DNA of 42,657 nucleotides. Source: CAZADA01 sp964636945 (GTDB lineage: Bacteria; Pseudomonadota; Alphaproteobacteria; Caulobacterales; Maricaulaceae). Under the pieces are notes generated by a model, which had not been told where the DNA came from, did no database searches, and saw nothing but the letters and a program-made list of their open reading frames with translations. Position 1 is the stretch's first letter. Every line of letters begins with the position of its first letter. Shown here piece after piece: positions 1 to 7,097 of the stretch. Made by a program: the position numbers and the translations under genes. The stretch spans positions 1 to 42,657 of the forward strand of contig CAZWVH010000021.1 in NCBI GenBank assembly GCA_964636945.1, given 5' to 3'.

Positions 1-98
1 GCCGGGCGTTACCCGGCGCCGTGTCTGTGTGGAGCCCGGACTTTCCTCCCCCGCGGCCTTTCAGCACTTGCGGGAGCGATCGCCTGACCGCCTGACTA
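1..98 (-). ncRNA. rnpB: RNase P RNA, 5' part, cut by window edge
   Basis: The minus strand carries the hallmark 5' conserved block of bacterial class A RNase P RNA, GGAGGAAAGTCCGGGCTCC, at 31-49. It is followed by the CGGGTAACGCCCG hairpin at the window edge (about 1-18), as in alphaproteobacterial rnpB. The upstream part (about 71-98) matches the P1/P2 region by position. RNase P RNA is the catalytic subunit that removes tRNA 5' leaders. Only about the first quarter is present, the rest lying before position 1. The 5' end near 97-99 is inferred from the family and from a -10 box just upstream. A long minus-strand reading frame across this region is a chance frame over the RNA and the antisense of the next gene. 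Confidence 0.93.
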
Positions 99-105
99 CG
101 AACAT

Positions 106-134
106 AGTATAGCATGGCGCAACGGCCGGGTCAT
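106..134 (-). promoter_or_regulatory. Predicted promoter of rnpB
   Basis: On the minus strand ATGACC (129-134) and TATACT (106-111) are separated by 17 bases. They match the sigma-70 type -35/-10 pattern and place the transcription start about 7 bases downstream, where the RNase P RNA begins. The spacing and the agreement with the expected RNA end support it. No experimental data are available. Confidence 0.6.
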
Positions 135-159
135 AGTCCGGCGAAGTTTGGCTGCGTTC

Positions 160-1395
160 ATGATCCAAATCACACCGTCTCCCCTCGACACGAGCCCGGC
201 TTCCACACAGCGCGTCAGCGCCATCGATCTCGTGCGCGGGCTGGTGATTGTGCTGATGGCCTTGGATCACACGCACCATTATTTCTCCAACTTCGCCTAC
301 AGCCAAACCGATCTTGATCACACCACCATTGCGCAATTCTTCACCCGCTGGATCACCCACTTTTGCGCCCCCGCGTTTATTCTGCTTGCCGGGACTGGCG
401 CGGGGCTCGCGCGCCAACAGGACAACGATACGGGCGCACTCTCCAGATTCCTCGCCGTGCGCGGGTTTTGGCTGATCGGACTTGAACTTGTAGTGGTGCG
501 CCTGGCTTGGTCGTTTGATCCTGGCGAGCCGGTTGTGCGCCTTGGCGTGCTCTGGGCCATCGGGGCAAGCATGATGGCGCTGGCGGCGTTGATCCACCTG
601 CCGCGCAGGGCGATTTGGGCGCTAGCGCTGATCATGATCGCGGGTCACAATTTGCTCGATCCGCTCAGCGCCAACGACGTGCGCGATTGGGCGCGCGAGA
701 CTTGGCCGCAAATGTCGCAGACCACGGGATTGATGGGCGAGACGGTCTGGGCGTTGATCCATGATCGTGAACGGGTGCGCTTTGGAGGTTTCACACTTCA
801 TGTGCAGTATCCGCTCATCCCATGGATTGGAGTGATGGCGTTGGGATATTTGCTGGCGGGTTTGTATTCCTGGCCGGCTGAGGCGAGGCGGCGCGCCCTG
901 CTGTGGGCGGGAGGTGCGATGGTGATGGGGTTTGTGCTCATCCGGGCGCTGAACGGCTATGGCGATCGCGCGCCGTGGGCGCCCCAGGGTTCGCTGGCTT
1001 TCACTGCACTGAGTTTCCTCGACACGTCAAAATACCCGCCCTCCCTCGCCTTTCTCCTCATGACGCTGGGGCCAGTTTTGGCGCTGCTTGCGATCAGCGA
1101 GCATTGGCGTGGGCGCGCGGCTGGATTTCTGATCACCTTTGGCCGGGCGCCGCTCTTCTTCTATTTGGTGCATTTGTACGTGATCCATGCCGGCGCGGTC
1201 ATCCTCGGCGTCGTTCAGGGCTTTGGTGCAGGGCCCTTCTTCGCGTTCTATCGCGATTTTCCGGACGCTTATGGTCTCTCTCTGGTCGGCGTGTATGCCG
1301 TGTGGTCGGCGATCGTCGCCGCCCTCTACCCGCTGTGCGCCTGGTGGTCGCAGCTCAAACGCCGCCATCCCAAAGCGTGGATCAGGTTTCTGTAG
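160..1395 (+). CDS. HGSNAT/DUF1624-type membrane acyltransferase
   Basis: This is a multi-pass inner-membrane protein of about 411 residues. Near the N-terminus it has the family signature of an Ile-Asp followed by Arg-Gly-Leu and then LMALDH (roughly residues 20-40). This is the conserved first helix of the heparan-alpha-glucosaminide N-acetyltransferase catalytic domain (DUF1624), with the histidine thought to carry the acyl group. About ten hydrophobic segments follow to the C-terminus. The natural substrate in bacteria is not known from sequence; related proteins are presumed to transfer acyl groups to envelope sugars. I chose the ATG at 160. A TTG at 148 is in frame and neither start has a convincing ribosome site. 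The 3' end overlaps the convergent oxidoreductase gene by 14 bases. The gene is divergent from rnpB. Confidence 0.85.
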   Translation: MIQITPSPLDTSPASTQRVSAIDLVRGLVIVLMALDHTHHYFSNFAYSQTDLDHTTIAQFFTRWITHFCAPAFILLAGTGAGLARQQDNDTGALSRFLAVRGFWLIGLELVVVRLAWSFDPGEPVVRLGVLWAIGASMMALAALIHLPRRAIWALALIMIAGHNLLDPLSANDVRDWARETWPQMSQTTGLMGETVWALIHDRERVRFGGFTLHVQYPLIPWIGVMALGYLLAGLYSWPAEARRRALLWAGGAMVMGFVLIRALNGYGDRAPWAPQGSLAFTALSFLDTSKYPPSLAFLLMTLGPVLALLAISEHWRGRAAGFLITFGRAPLFFYLVHLYVIHAGAVILGVVQGFGAGPFFAFYRDFPDAYGLSLVGVYAVWSAIVAALYPLCAWWSQLKRRHPKAWIRFL

Positions 1396-2374
1396 CCAGC
1401 GCCTTGGCCATTTCTTGGCCCAACTGATCGCCGGACGCCCAAGCCAGCTCCACGCGCGGTCCCAGCCGCCAATCCCCGCAGGTTCCGATCTTGAACGATT
1501 GGTCCCAGCCGAAGGGGGTACCCGCGGGGCTCTCGACCTGGGCATATCGCCAGCGATGAGCTTGGACCAAAATCGGCGCATCCGCCGCAGGCATCAGTGC
1601 GCGAAAGGCGCGCTGCAAATCCTCAGCCACGTCGTCGGCCGAGCGCTCCAAATTTTCCCGCGACCATTGAGCATGGGCATGGGCCACCCAAGCGTTGGGT
1701 CCCGCGCGGCCGGGTTTGGCGTTTTGCCGCGACACCCAAGCGATTGGGCCAGGTTCAGTGATCGTCGCCGCATCAAACGGCGCGTCAAATTCACGGTCAT
1801 ACACCGCCAACAGTGACCAACAGGGCGCCGTGCATGCGCATTGCGCCTCTTGGGCCAAATGGTCGTTCACCGGGCGGAGCAATGGCGCGGCTTGTTCGGC
1901 GGGAACCGCGACAACCACCGCGTCAAATGGGCCGATTTCTCCATCATCCGCAATGTCGAGCAACCAGCCTGAACCCTCATGCGCGATGGTTTGCACCCGC
2001 GCATTGAGCCGTGTATTTAATCCTTGAGCTAACGCCTTGGGAAAGGCGTTCATCGCCGGTGCGCCCACATATCTAGCGTCGGCATTTGGGTCTGGCTTTC
2101 CCGCAATCGCCGTGGTCCATCCGACCACGTCCCCAGCGCTTATGCGCGCCTCGACGACCGCTTTGAAGGCTAGATCGCGCGCGGTGAAATACTGTGCGCC
2201 ATGGTCCAGCCGCGCTTCGCCCAAGGGCGTGGCCATGCGGCGCGTCGCCATGCGTCCGCCCATGCCTCGGCTTTTCTCGAAAACCCTCACAGCATTGCCG
2301 GCCCCAACGAGCTGACGCGCACAGGCGATACCCGCGATTCCCCCACCAATCACCGCAATTTTCGCGTGAGTCAT
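1382..2374 (-). CDS. FAD/NAD(P)-dependent amine-oxidase-like oxidoreductase (renalase-like)
   Basis: A protein of about 330 residues that starts with a Rossmann dinucleotide-binding motif GGGIAG (residues 10-15), then the second FAD motif typical of amine-oxidase/renalase relatives (EKSRGMGGRMATRR), and ends with the C-terminal FAD motif around ELAWASGDQLG. It is much smaller than monoamine oxidases and fits the short renalase-like group, so the substrate is unknown. The ATG at 2374 is chosen because GGAG lies seven bases upstream; the ATG 15 bases earlier lacks this. It lies 33 bases downstream of the photolyase gene on the same strand, so the two are probably co-transcribed. Proteins of this kind accompany photolyases in singlet-oxygen/light stress regulons of other alphaproteobacteria, which is a hint and not proof of role. 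Confidence 0.8.
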   Translation of the reverse strand: MTHAKIAVIGGGIAGIACARQLVGAGNAVRVFEKSRGMGGRMATRRMATPLGEARLDHGAQYFTARDLAFKAVVEARISAGDVVGWTTAIAGKPDPNADARYVGAPAMNAFPKALAQGLNTRLNARVQTIAHEGSGWLLDIADDGEIGPFDAVVVAVPAEQAAPLLRPVNDHLAQEAQCACTAPCWSLLAVYDREFDAPFDAATITEPGPIAWVSRQNAKPGRAGPNAWVAHAHAQWSRENLERSADDVAEDLQRAFRALMPAADAPILVQAHRWRYAQVESPAGTPFGWDQSFKIGTCGDWRLGPRVELAWASGDQLGQEMAKALATET

Positions 2375-2407
2375 GATGAAACTCCTCAAACTGCGCAGCG
2401 ATGGCGC

Positions 2408-3949
2408 TTAAAATGGCAGCGCGTCCTGATTGGATGGCCGGCGTTTGGCGCGCTTGCGGGCGGACGGCGGCAAACCGCTTTTGCGGCTGCCATGGCGTGT
2501 CTGAATGGCGTTGGCTTCCTCGCGAAATGCGTCCGAACGCCGGACGGCGTAAATCGCCTCGCGGGCAGCTTTGGCAGCGTCAATATGATCAACAATGCGT
2601 TCGGGATAGTCCTTGCCGAGAAAACAACCGGCGTCGTCTTGGTCAAGTGGGCTCATCCGCCAAGGTTCGTGCGCATAGGCTGTGGGAACATTGGCCAGTT
2701 CGGGGACCCACTGGCGGATAAACACGCCATCGGGATCCTGATCATAAGACTGCTTGACCGGATTGTAGATCCGCACAGTGTTGATGCCGGTCGTGCCGCT
2801 CTGCATTTGGATTTGGTTCCAGTGAATGCCGGCCTCGTAGTCGACGAATTGGCGCGCCAAATGCAGGCCCGGTTCGCGCCAATGCAACCACAAATGATAA
2901 GACGAAAACGCAGTCAGCATGGCGCGCATGCGAAAATTGATCCAACCCGTGGCGCTCAGATAACGCATGCACGCGTCAATGAAGGGAAATCCCGTCTGCC
3001 CGCTCGCCCAAGCCTCATAGTGGCGGTCATCAAAGTGATCCTCGCGCAGACCGTCATAGCCTGAATGCACATTGCTGAACTCGTGCTGGGGCGCGCTTTC
3101 CAATTTTTGCATGAAGTGGCAATGCCAATGCAGCCGGCCGATAAAGGCGTTCAGGTCACCGCGCAGAGTCTTCGCCTGAGGCTCTGGTTGATCGCGCAGA
3201 TCCTTCAGCCGCTCCAGTGACGCCTGATACACCTCGCGCATGGACACCGCTCCAAGCGCCAAAAAGGGCGAAAGACGCGAGCATTTCTCCTCGCCGGTCA
3301 GTGGGCTGGACATGCCTTTGCGATAACCAAGCGCCCGCTCCACCAGAAAGCTATCTAGGATGGAGAGCGCCTGCGTTCGCCCACCGCTCTGACGCTGAGG
3401 GCAATGGTCGCTCATCATGGAGCCAATGGGGCGTTCAGGTATGTCGCCGGGATCGATCCCGTCCACTTGCTGAATTTGATCGGGCGCCGGTGTCGTCGGC
3501 TCGGCCATGAACCGGTCCCACTGGCCAGCCCAACCTGCGCGTGACTGCAATCCTCGGATCACGCCAAACTGGGGGAGCTCGATCCACTCAATGCCCGCTT
3601 CGCGCGCCCACGCTGCGACTTTTTTGTCCCGTGCGTAGGTCCAGCCATTGCCGGTCTCTTCGTGGGACCAGAGTTGAGTAACGCCATAGGTTCGGTGGAG
3701 CTCTCGCACAACATCCACCACGTCGCCGGTGCGCACAATCAAGTCAGCGCCGCGGCGACGAAGAGCATTCCTCAATTCAAGGAGGCATTCGCGCGTGAAC
3801 AACCATTGGCGCTCGCTCGTGTCAGGTTGGCGCCACAAATCCGGTTCGATCACATACAGCGGAAGGACTGACCGGCCGGACTGAACGGCGCGCGCCAGCG
3901 GGCGATGATCCTCGATCCGCAAATCGCGTTTAAACCAAACAATGTTCAT
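2408..3949 (-). CDS. DNA photolyase/cryptochrome family flavoprotein, variant active site
   Basis: This 513-residue protein has the N-terminal photolyase Rossmann domain (WFKRDLRIEDH at 5-15) and the C-terminal FAD-binding helical domain (GFPFIDACMRYL at 320-331, RIYNP at 393-397, RQWVPEL at 412-418). Members of the family repair UV pyrimidine dimers with blue light or act as light sensors. The flavin/lesion pocket differs from the usual class I form: the expected His-Asn-Arg block reads INFRMRAM (337-344), and the usual Asn-Trp-Gln-Trp block reads HWNQIQMQSGTTG (376-388). This resembles a bacterial lineage with Gln in place of the active-site Trp. The C-terminus is rich in Lys/Arg, consistent with DNA binding. 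The ATG at 3949 gives a normal N-terminus. The oxidoreductase downstream is probably in the same operon. Repair versus signalling cannot be settled here. Confidence 0.92.
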   Translation of the reverse strand: MNIVWFKRDLRIEDHRPLARAVQSGRSVLPLYVIEPDLWRQPDTSERQWLFTRECLLELRNALRRRGADLIVRTGDVVDVVRELHRTYGVTQLWSHEETGNGWTYARDKKVAAWAREAGIEWIELPQFGVIRGLQSRAGWAGQWDRFMAEPTTPAPDQIQQVDGIDPGDIPERPIGSMMSDHCPQRQSGGRTQALSILDSFLVERALGYRKGMSSPLTGEEKCSRLSPFLALGAVSMREVYQASLERLKDLRDQPEPQAKTLRGDLNAFIGRLHWHCHFMQKLESAPQHEFSNVHSGYDGLREDHFDDRHYEAWASGQTGFPFIDACMRYLSATGWINFRMRAMLTAFSSYHLWLHWREPGLHLARQFVDYEAGIHWNQIQMQSGTTGINTVRIYNPVKQSYDQDPDGVFIRQWVPELANVPTAYAHEPWRMSPLDQDDAGCFLGKDYPERIVDHIDAAKAAREAIYAVRRSDAFREEANAIQTRHGSRKSGLPPSARKRAKRRPSNQDALPF

Positions 3950-4018
3950 GGAGTTAACCGCACGCTCCGTAGTCTTCCAAGGAGCTAGACGTCACCGGGC
4001 CAATGTCCAACCGCCATG

Positions 4019-4912
4019 CTAAGCAGAGTCGATGGGCGCGGCGTGTTGGTATGTGATCCCCGCCTGCTGCGCGCGATGCGCAAGCCGGCGCGCCTTGAAG
4101 AATACCGCATCCAGAACGCGCTCATGCCCCGCTGTCCAAACGCCGCCGTCAAACCGATCATCGGGCAGCGCCGCAAACCGACGCTGAAAGGCGGAGATCA
4201 CGTCGCGCGTGCGGTCATCATAGCCGCCCGACACCGCCAGCCCATAGCCAAGCGCGCTCAACCGACGCTGGAGTCGCCGCACAGTGTCGCCGGCCGCGCC
4301 GGCGCGCATGTTGATGCGTTGGTCGCTGGGTTCAGGCGTCAGGGTGACACTCAGCGCCAAATTGCGCTCGCCTAGTTCTGACCAAGGGAAATGTTCGCCG
4401 GGGTCAGACTTGCGTCCTGGCGCCACGTCGCTGTGGCCCACCACACGCCATGGGGGGATGGACCAGCGCTCCACAATTTCTGCGACGAGTTCAACCACTG
4501 CCCTCATTTGGGCCGCGGGATAGTCCGGGAGCCCGCCATCTTCATTGCGATAGTCGTGACCGCCATTGGCGATCTCGATGCCGATCGAGCGGTGATTAAT
4601 ATCGGTCGCTCCCGCCCATTGCGCCACGCCCGCATGCCAAGCGCGTTGGTCCTCATTTACCAATTTATGCACGCGCCCTGGTTCGGTGACGAGATAGTGG
4701 GCGCTCACTCGGCCGAGCAAATCGCTGTCCAGGGCGTCGAGATGCGCGGCGGGAATGTCGGCGCGATAGGCCTCGCGCTTTGGCGCAGGATCGCACAGTC
4801 TTCGCAACGCCGCCTCAGCAGAGCGCATGCCCGTGTAATGGAGCACCACCAAGTCTATGGACTGTCCATTGCGGGAATCAAAGTTTGGCGAAGGAGACTC
4901 AATGGCGTGCAT
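4019..4912 (-). CDS. N-acetylmuramoyl-L-alanine amidase (Amidase_2) with peptidoglycan-binding domain
   Basis: A protein of about 297 residues. An AmpD-type amidase domain occupies roughly residues 15-180, with the zinc ligands His25 (in LHYTG), His160 (in GHSD) and Asp170 (in the segment GRKSDPG). A C-terminal PG_binding_1 domain (about 200-265, with an LQRRLSALGYG helix) follows. It should cleave the amide bond between MurNAc and the stem peptide, for wall turnover or recycling. No clear signal peptide follows the chosen ATG at 4912, which has AGGA eight bases upstream, so a cytoplasmic or leaderless location is possible. A longer frame upstream exists but would overlap the transporter gene far more. 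The start overlaps the end of the EamA gene by 14 bases, suggesting one transcript. Nothing nearby points to a phage lysin. Confidence 0.88.
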   Translation of the reverse strand: MHAIESPSPNFDSRNGQSIDLVVLHYTGMRSAEAALRRLCDPAPKREAYRADIPAAHLDALDSDLLGRVSAHYLVTEPGRVHKLVNEDQRAWHAGVAQWAGATDINHRSIGIEIANGGHDYRNEDGGLPDYPAAQMRAVVELVAEIVERWSIPPWRVVGHSDVAPGRKSDPGEHFPWSELGERNLALSVTLTPEPSDQRINMRAGAAGDTVRRLQRRLSALGYGLAVSGGYDDRTRDVISAFQRRFAALPDDRFDGGVWTAGHERVLDAVFFKARRLAHRAQQAGITYQHAAPIDSA

Positions 4913-5825
4913 GGGTGGGATCCTGCTCGACGTTGGACCGGGAGGCAAACAATCGTCGCGCCATGTTTGCTGGAGTGACAATAGCCAGCGCGCCGCCGAT
5001 TGTTACGGCGCCACCGACAATGAGACGCCAGCTGAACGGTTCGCCCAAGACGGCGACGCCGCTGACCACACCCCAAAGCGGCGCGAAAAGCATCAAGGGC
5101 GCGATCAAAGACGCGTCATGCCTGCGCATCAACAGGTAGAACCCGCCTTGGCCCAGTAGTGACGCCATGATGACGACATAAGCCAGCGCGGCGTAGAAAC
5201 CCCAACCTCCCGCCTGCAGGGCCTCTGTTTGTCCCTGCTCGAGGAATGCCGACACCACAAACAATGGCGGAGCAGACAAGAGACCCGTCCACGCTTGCAT
5301 CCGCATCGGCCCCATGGGCCCAAGCCGCTTAATTGCGATCGAACCCAAGGCGATTGCGCCAGTGGCCGCGACAACGAACAACAGGCCAAGGGAAATTGTG
5401 AACGTGTCCGGATCGAAAACGACGAATGTCACCCCCAAGAACGCGGCCGCCGCTCCCAGACCTCGCCGCCATCCCACCCGTTCTCCCAAAATCAGGACGG
5501 ACAGCACCATGGTGAACGGGACAACCATCTGCATGACAACCGCGACGCTCGACGCGGGGGCCAGGGCGAGACCGGAAAACAGCAAACCGAAATGCACCGC
5601 CCCCATGAGCAACGCGACCATGGCAACGTCACCGAAGTTGTCGGGAAGCGGGCGCAAGAGCGGCGCAAGAATTAGGGCCCCGGCGGCAAACCTCAGGCCG
5701 GCGAAAAAGAAAGGCGGCGCACCATCAAATCCAGGCCACCCGGAGAGGGCGAGCTTGGTGATCGCGAAGTTGGCCCCCCAAATCAATCCGATGGCAAGGG
5801 CGATAGCAATGTCGGTTGATCGCAT
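4899..5825 (-). CDS. EamA/DMT family transporter
   Basis: This 308-residue protein has ten predicted membrane helices in two five-helix halves, the drug/metabolite transporter arrangement. The first helix shows the typical GLIWGANFAITKLAL pattern, and each half ends in a glycine-rich helix (LGERVGWRRGLGAAAAFLG and LGEPFSWRLIVGGAVTIGG). Such permeases export amino acids, nucleotide precursors or other small metabolites, and the substrate cannot be read from sequence. The gene ends 14 bases inside the amidase gene, so the two may be translated from one message. Confidence 0.88.
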   Translation of the reverse strand: MRSTDIAIALAIGLIWGANFAITKLALSGWPGFDGAPPFFFAGLRFAAGALILAPLLRPLPDNFGDVAMVALLMGAVHFGLLFSGLALAPASSVAVVMQMVVPFTMVLSVLILGERVGWRRGLGAAAAFLGVTFVVFDPDTFTISLGLLFVVAATGAIALGSIAIKRLGPMGPMRMQAWTGLLSAPPLFVVSAFLEQGQTEALQAGGWGFYAALAYVVIMASLLGQGGFYLLMRRHDASLIAPLMLFAPLWGVVSGVAVLGEPFSWRLIVGGAVTIGGALAIVTPANMARRLFASRSNVEQDPTHARH

Positions 5826-5850
5826 GGAAGGCCGTTAGCACGGACATTGT

Positions 5851-5877
5851 GAACAAAAGCGCTCGTCCCGTCGAGCA
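5851..5877 (-). terminator. Possible intrinsic terminator after the small membrane protein gene
   Basis: On the minus strand a five-base-pair stem (GCTCG/CGAGC at 5861-5876, six-base loop) is followed by CTTTTG. The stem is short and the T run modest, so this is a weak call. Its position just past the stop codon at 5905 fits. Confidence 0.3.
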
Positions 5878-5904
5878 AAACACGCTTAAACCGTGTCGGT
5901 GGGG

Positions 5905-6198
5905 TTATCGCGCCGGATCAACCGACCATCCATGGGGACCACGGCGCGCCTCAAGAACCACCCCATCCCGACTTGCCATGGGCTCAGGGCCGGCTTTACG
6001 AGCTGATTTCTTAAACACCGTGCGATAAACGCGCCAAATCCCAGCTGCGACAAGCGCCGCGCCGGCCAGGAACAGCACGAAAACAAAGGCGAACATCGCC
6101 AAAAAAGCAAACGCCACAAGTGCGCCAACAGCGAACAGGGCTGCAAAAATCTGAGCGCCGAGGCTTGAGGCCGATGTGTAAAATGAACTGCGCATCAT
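5905..6198 (-). CDS. Small hydrophobic membrane protein, unknown function
   Basis: A 97-residue protein with a long alanine/phenylalanine/leucine-rich hydrophobic stretch (about residues 13-55), probably two membrane segments, followed by a basic segment (VYRTVFKKSARKAG) and a polar tail. The ATG at 6198 has GGAGAC six bases upstream. It starts 44 bases after the TerB-DnaJ gene on the same strand and may share its transcript. I do not recognise a family. Confidence 0.6.
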   Translation of the reverse strand: MMRSSFYTSASSLGAQIFAALFAVGALVAFAFLAMFAFVFVLFLAGAALVAAGIWRVYRTVFKKSARKAGPEPMASRDGVVLEARRGPHGWSVDPAR

Positions 6199-6242
6199 GA
6201 GCGTCTCCCTTACTGATCACTTTGGGAACTTCAACGCGAACG

Positions 6243-6917
6243 TCAATCCTCGCCAACGTGAAAGTGACCGCGTTGACGCCTTACCCGCTCATAGGCGGCG
6301 TTGATCGCGGCCATTTTTTCGGTCGCCAGCCGTTCAGCGCCACGCGGCAGTCCGCGCGCCGTGAACCGGTCTGGGTGATTGGATGCAGCCAACCTGCGAT
6401 AAGCGCGGCGTAAGTCGTCGTCAGATATACTTTCGTCGACGCCGAGAACAATATAGGGATCAACGGCGTCCGGTTCGCCCCAACTGGCGGCGATGCGCTC
6501 AAATTCAAAGTCGGACATGCCGAAAATCTCGGCTACGACGGAAAGATAGTCTCGCTCCTCTTGCGAAATCTCCCCATCTGCCGCCGCGATGTGGAACAAA
6601 CCGTCCAGGACATCTTCAAGCAGGCAAGGATACGCCCTCCACTTTCGCGCCAATCTGCGCGCGTAACCCTCATAGCCCAGCGTTGTTTGACTGGCGCGCG
6701 CAAACGCGGCGTCAGCGCGGCCTAACGCATCCGCGTCGGCATGGAAAATTTGATGAAACGCCACTTCTTCGTTCGGAGTCACGCGACCATCGGCCTTAGC
6801 CAGCTTTGCGCCCAATCCGATCACTGCGAGCGTAAACTCCACATCGCGACCGGGCTCCGTGGGGTCAGTGCGGTGGGATCCGCCACCAAGATCGAAGAGA
6901 TTACGCCAAAATCTCAT
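6243..6917 (-). CDS. TerB-DnaJ domain protein (DjlA-like co-chaperone)
   Basis: A 224-residue protein with two parts: a helical TerB-like domain (about residues 25-140, with acidic AKADGRVTPNE and AAADGEISQEE repeats) and a C-terminal J domain (about 154-215) with the HPD tripeptide at 181-183. The HPD motif is what stimulates Hsp70 (DnaK) ATPase activity. The order TerB then J is that of DjlA, but the N-terminal transmembrane helix of enterobacterial DjlA is missing, so this protein is probably soluble or loosely attached. It may pair with the membrane protein encoded 44 bases downstream. Confidence 0.88.
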   Translation of the reverse strand: MRFWRNLFDLGGGSHRTDPTEPGRDVEFTLAVIGLGAKLAKADGRVTPNEEVAFHQIFHADADALGRADAAFARASQTTLGYEGYARRLARKWRAYPCLLEDVLDGLFHIAAADGEISQEERDYLSVVAEIFGMSDFEFERIAASWGEPDAVDPYIVLGVDESISDDDLRRAYRRLAASNHPDRFTARGLPRGAERLATEKMAAINAAYERVRRQRGHFHVGED

Positions 6918-7097
6918 TCGCCTACCATAGCGGCCTCACGCTGGATTTGAAACTATCCCTCTCGCCGCGCCAGCCAAGCAATCACAGTTTATGAAAGAAA
7001 CACCCGCACAGGGTGGGAAAGCATGTTAGGCGTGTGCCCAAACAAGTGCGACTCACTATGAATTTGGGGCCCTAATACCGCCTCATGAGGGGAAGCG

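Noticed and set aside
61..597. Long minus-strand reading frame of 178 codons over rnpB
   Set aside because: It crosses the RNase P RNA and is the antisense of the acyltransferase gene; composition is that of a shadow frame and no family is recognisable.
2201..3064. 287-codon plus-strand frame opposite the photolyase and oxidoreductase
   Set aside because: Antisense to two confident genes, no recognisable domain.
4019..4912. Phage endolysin or prophage remnant
   Set aside because: The amidase has peptidoglycan-binding domain and zinc ligands of chromosomal type, overlaps a transporter gene, and no phage genes, holin or attachment repeats are nearby.
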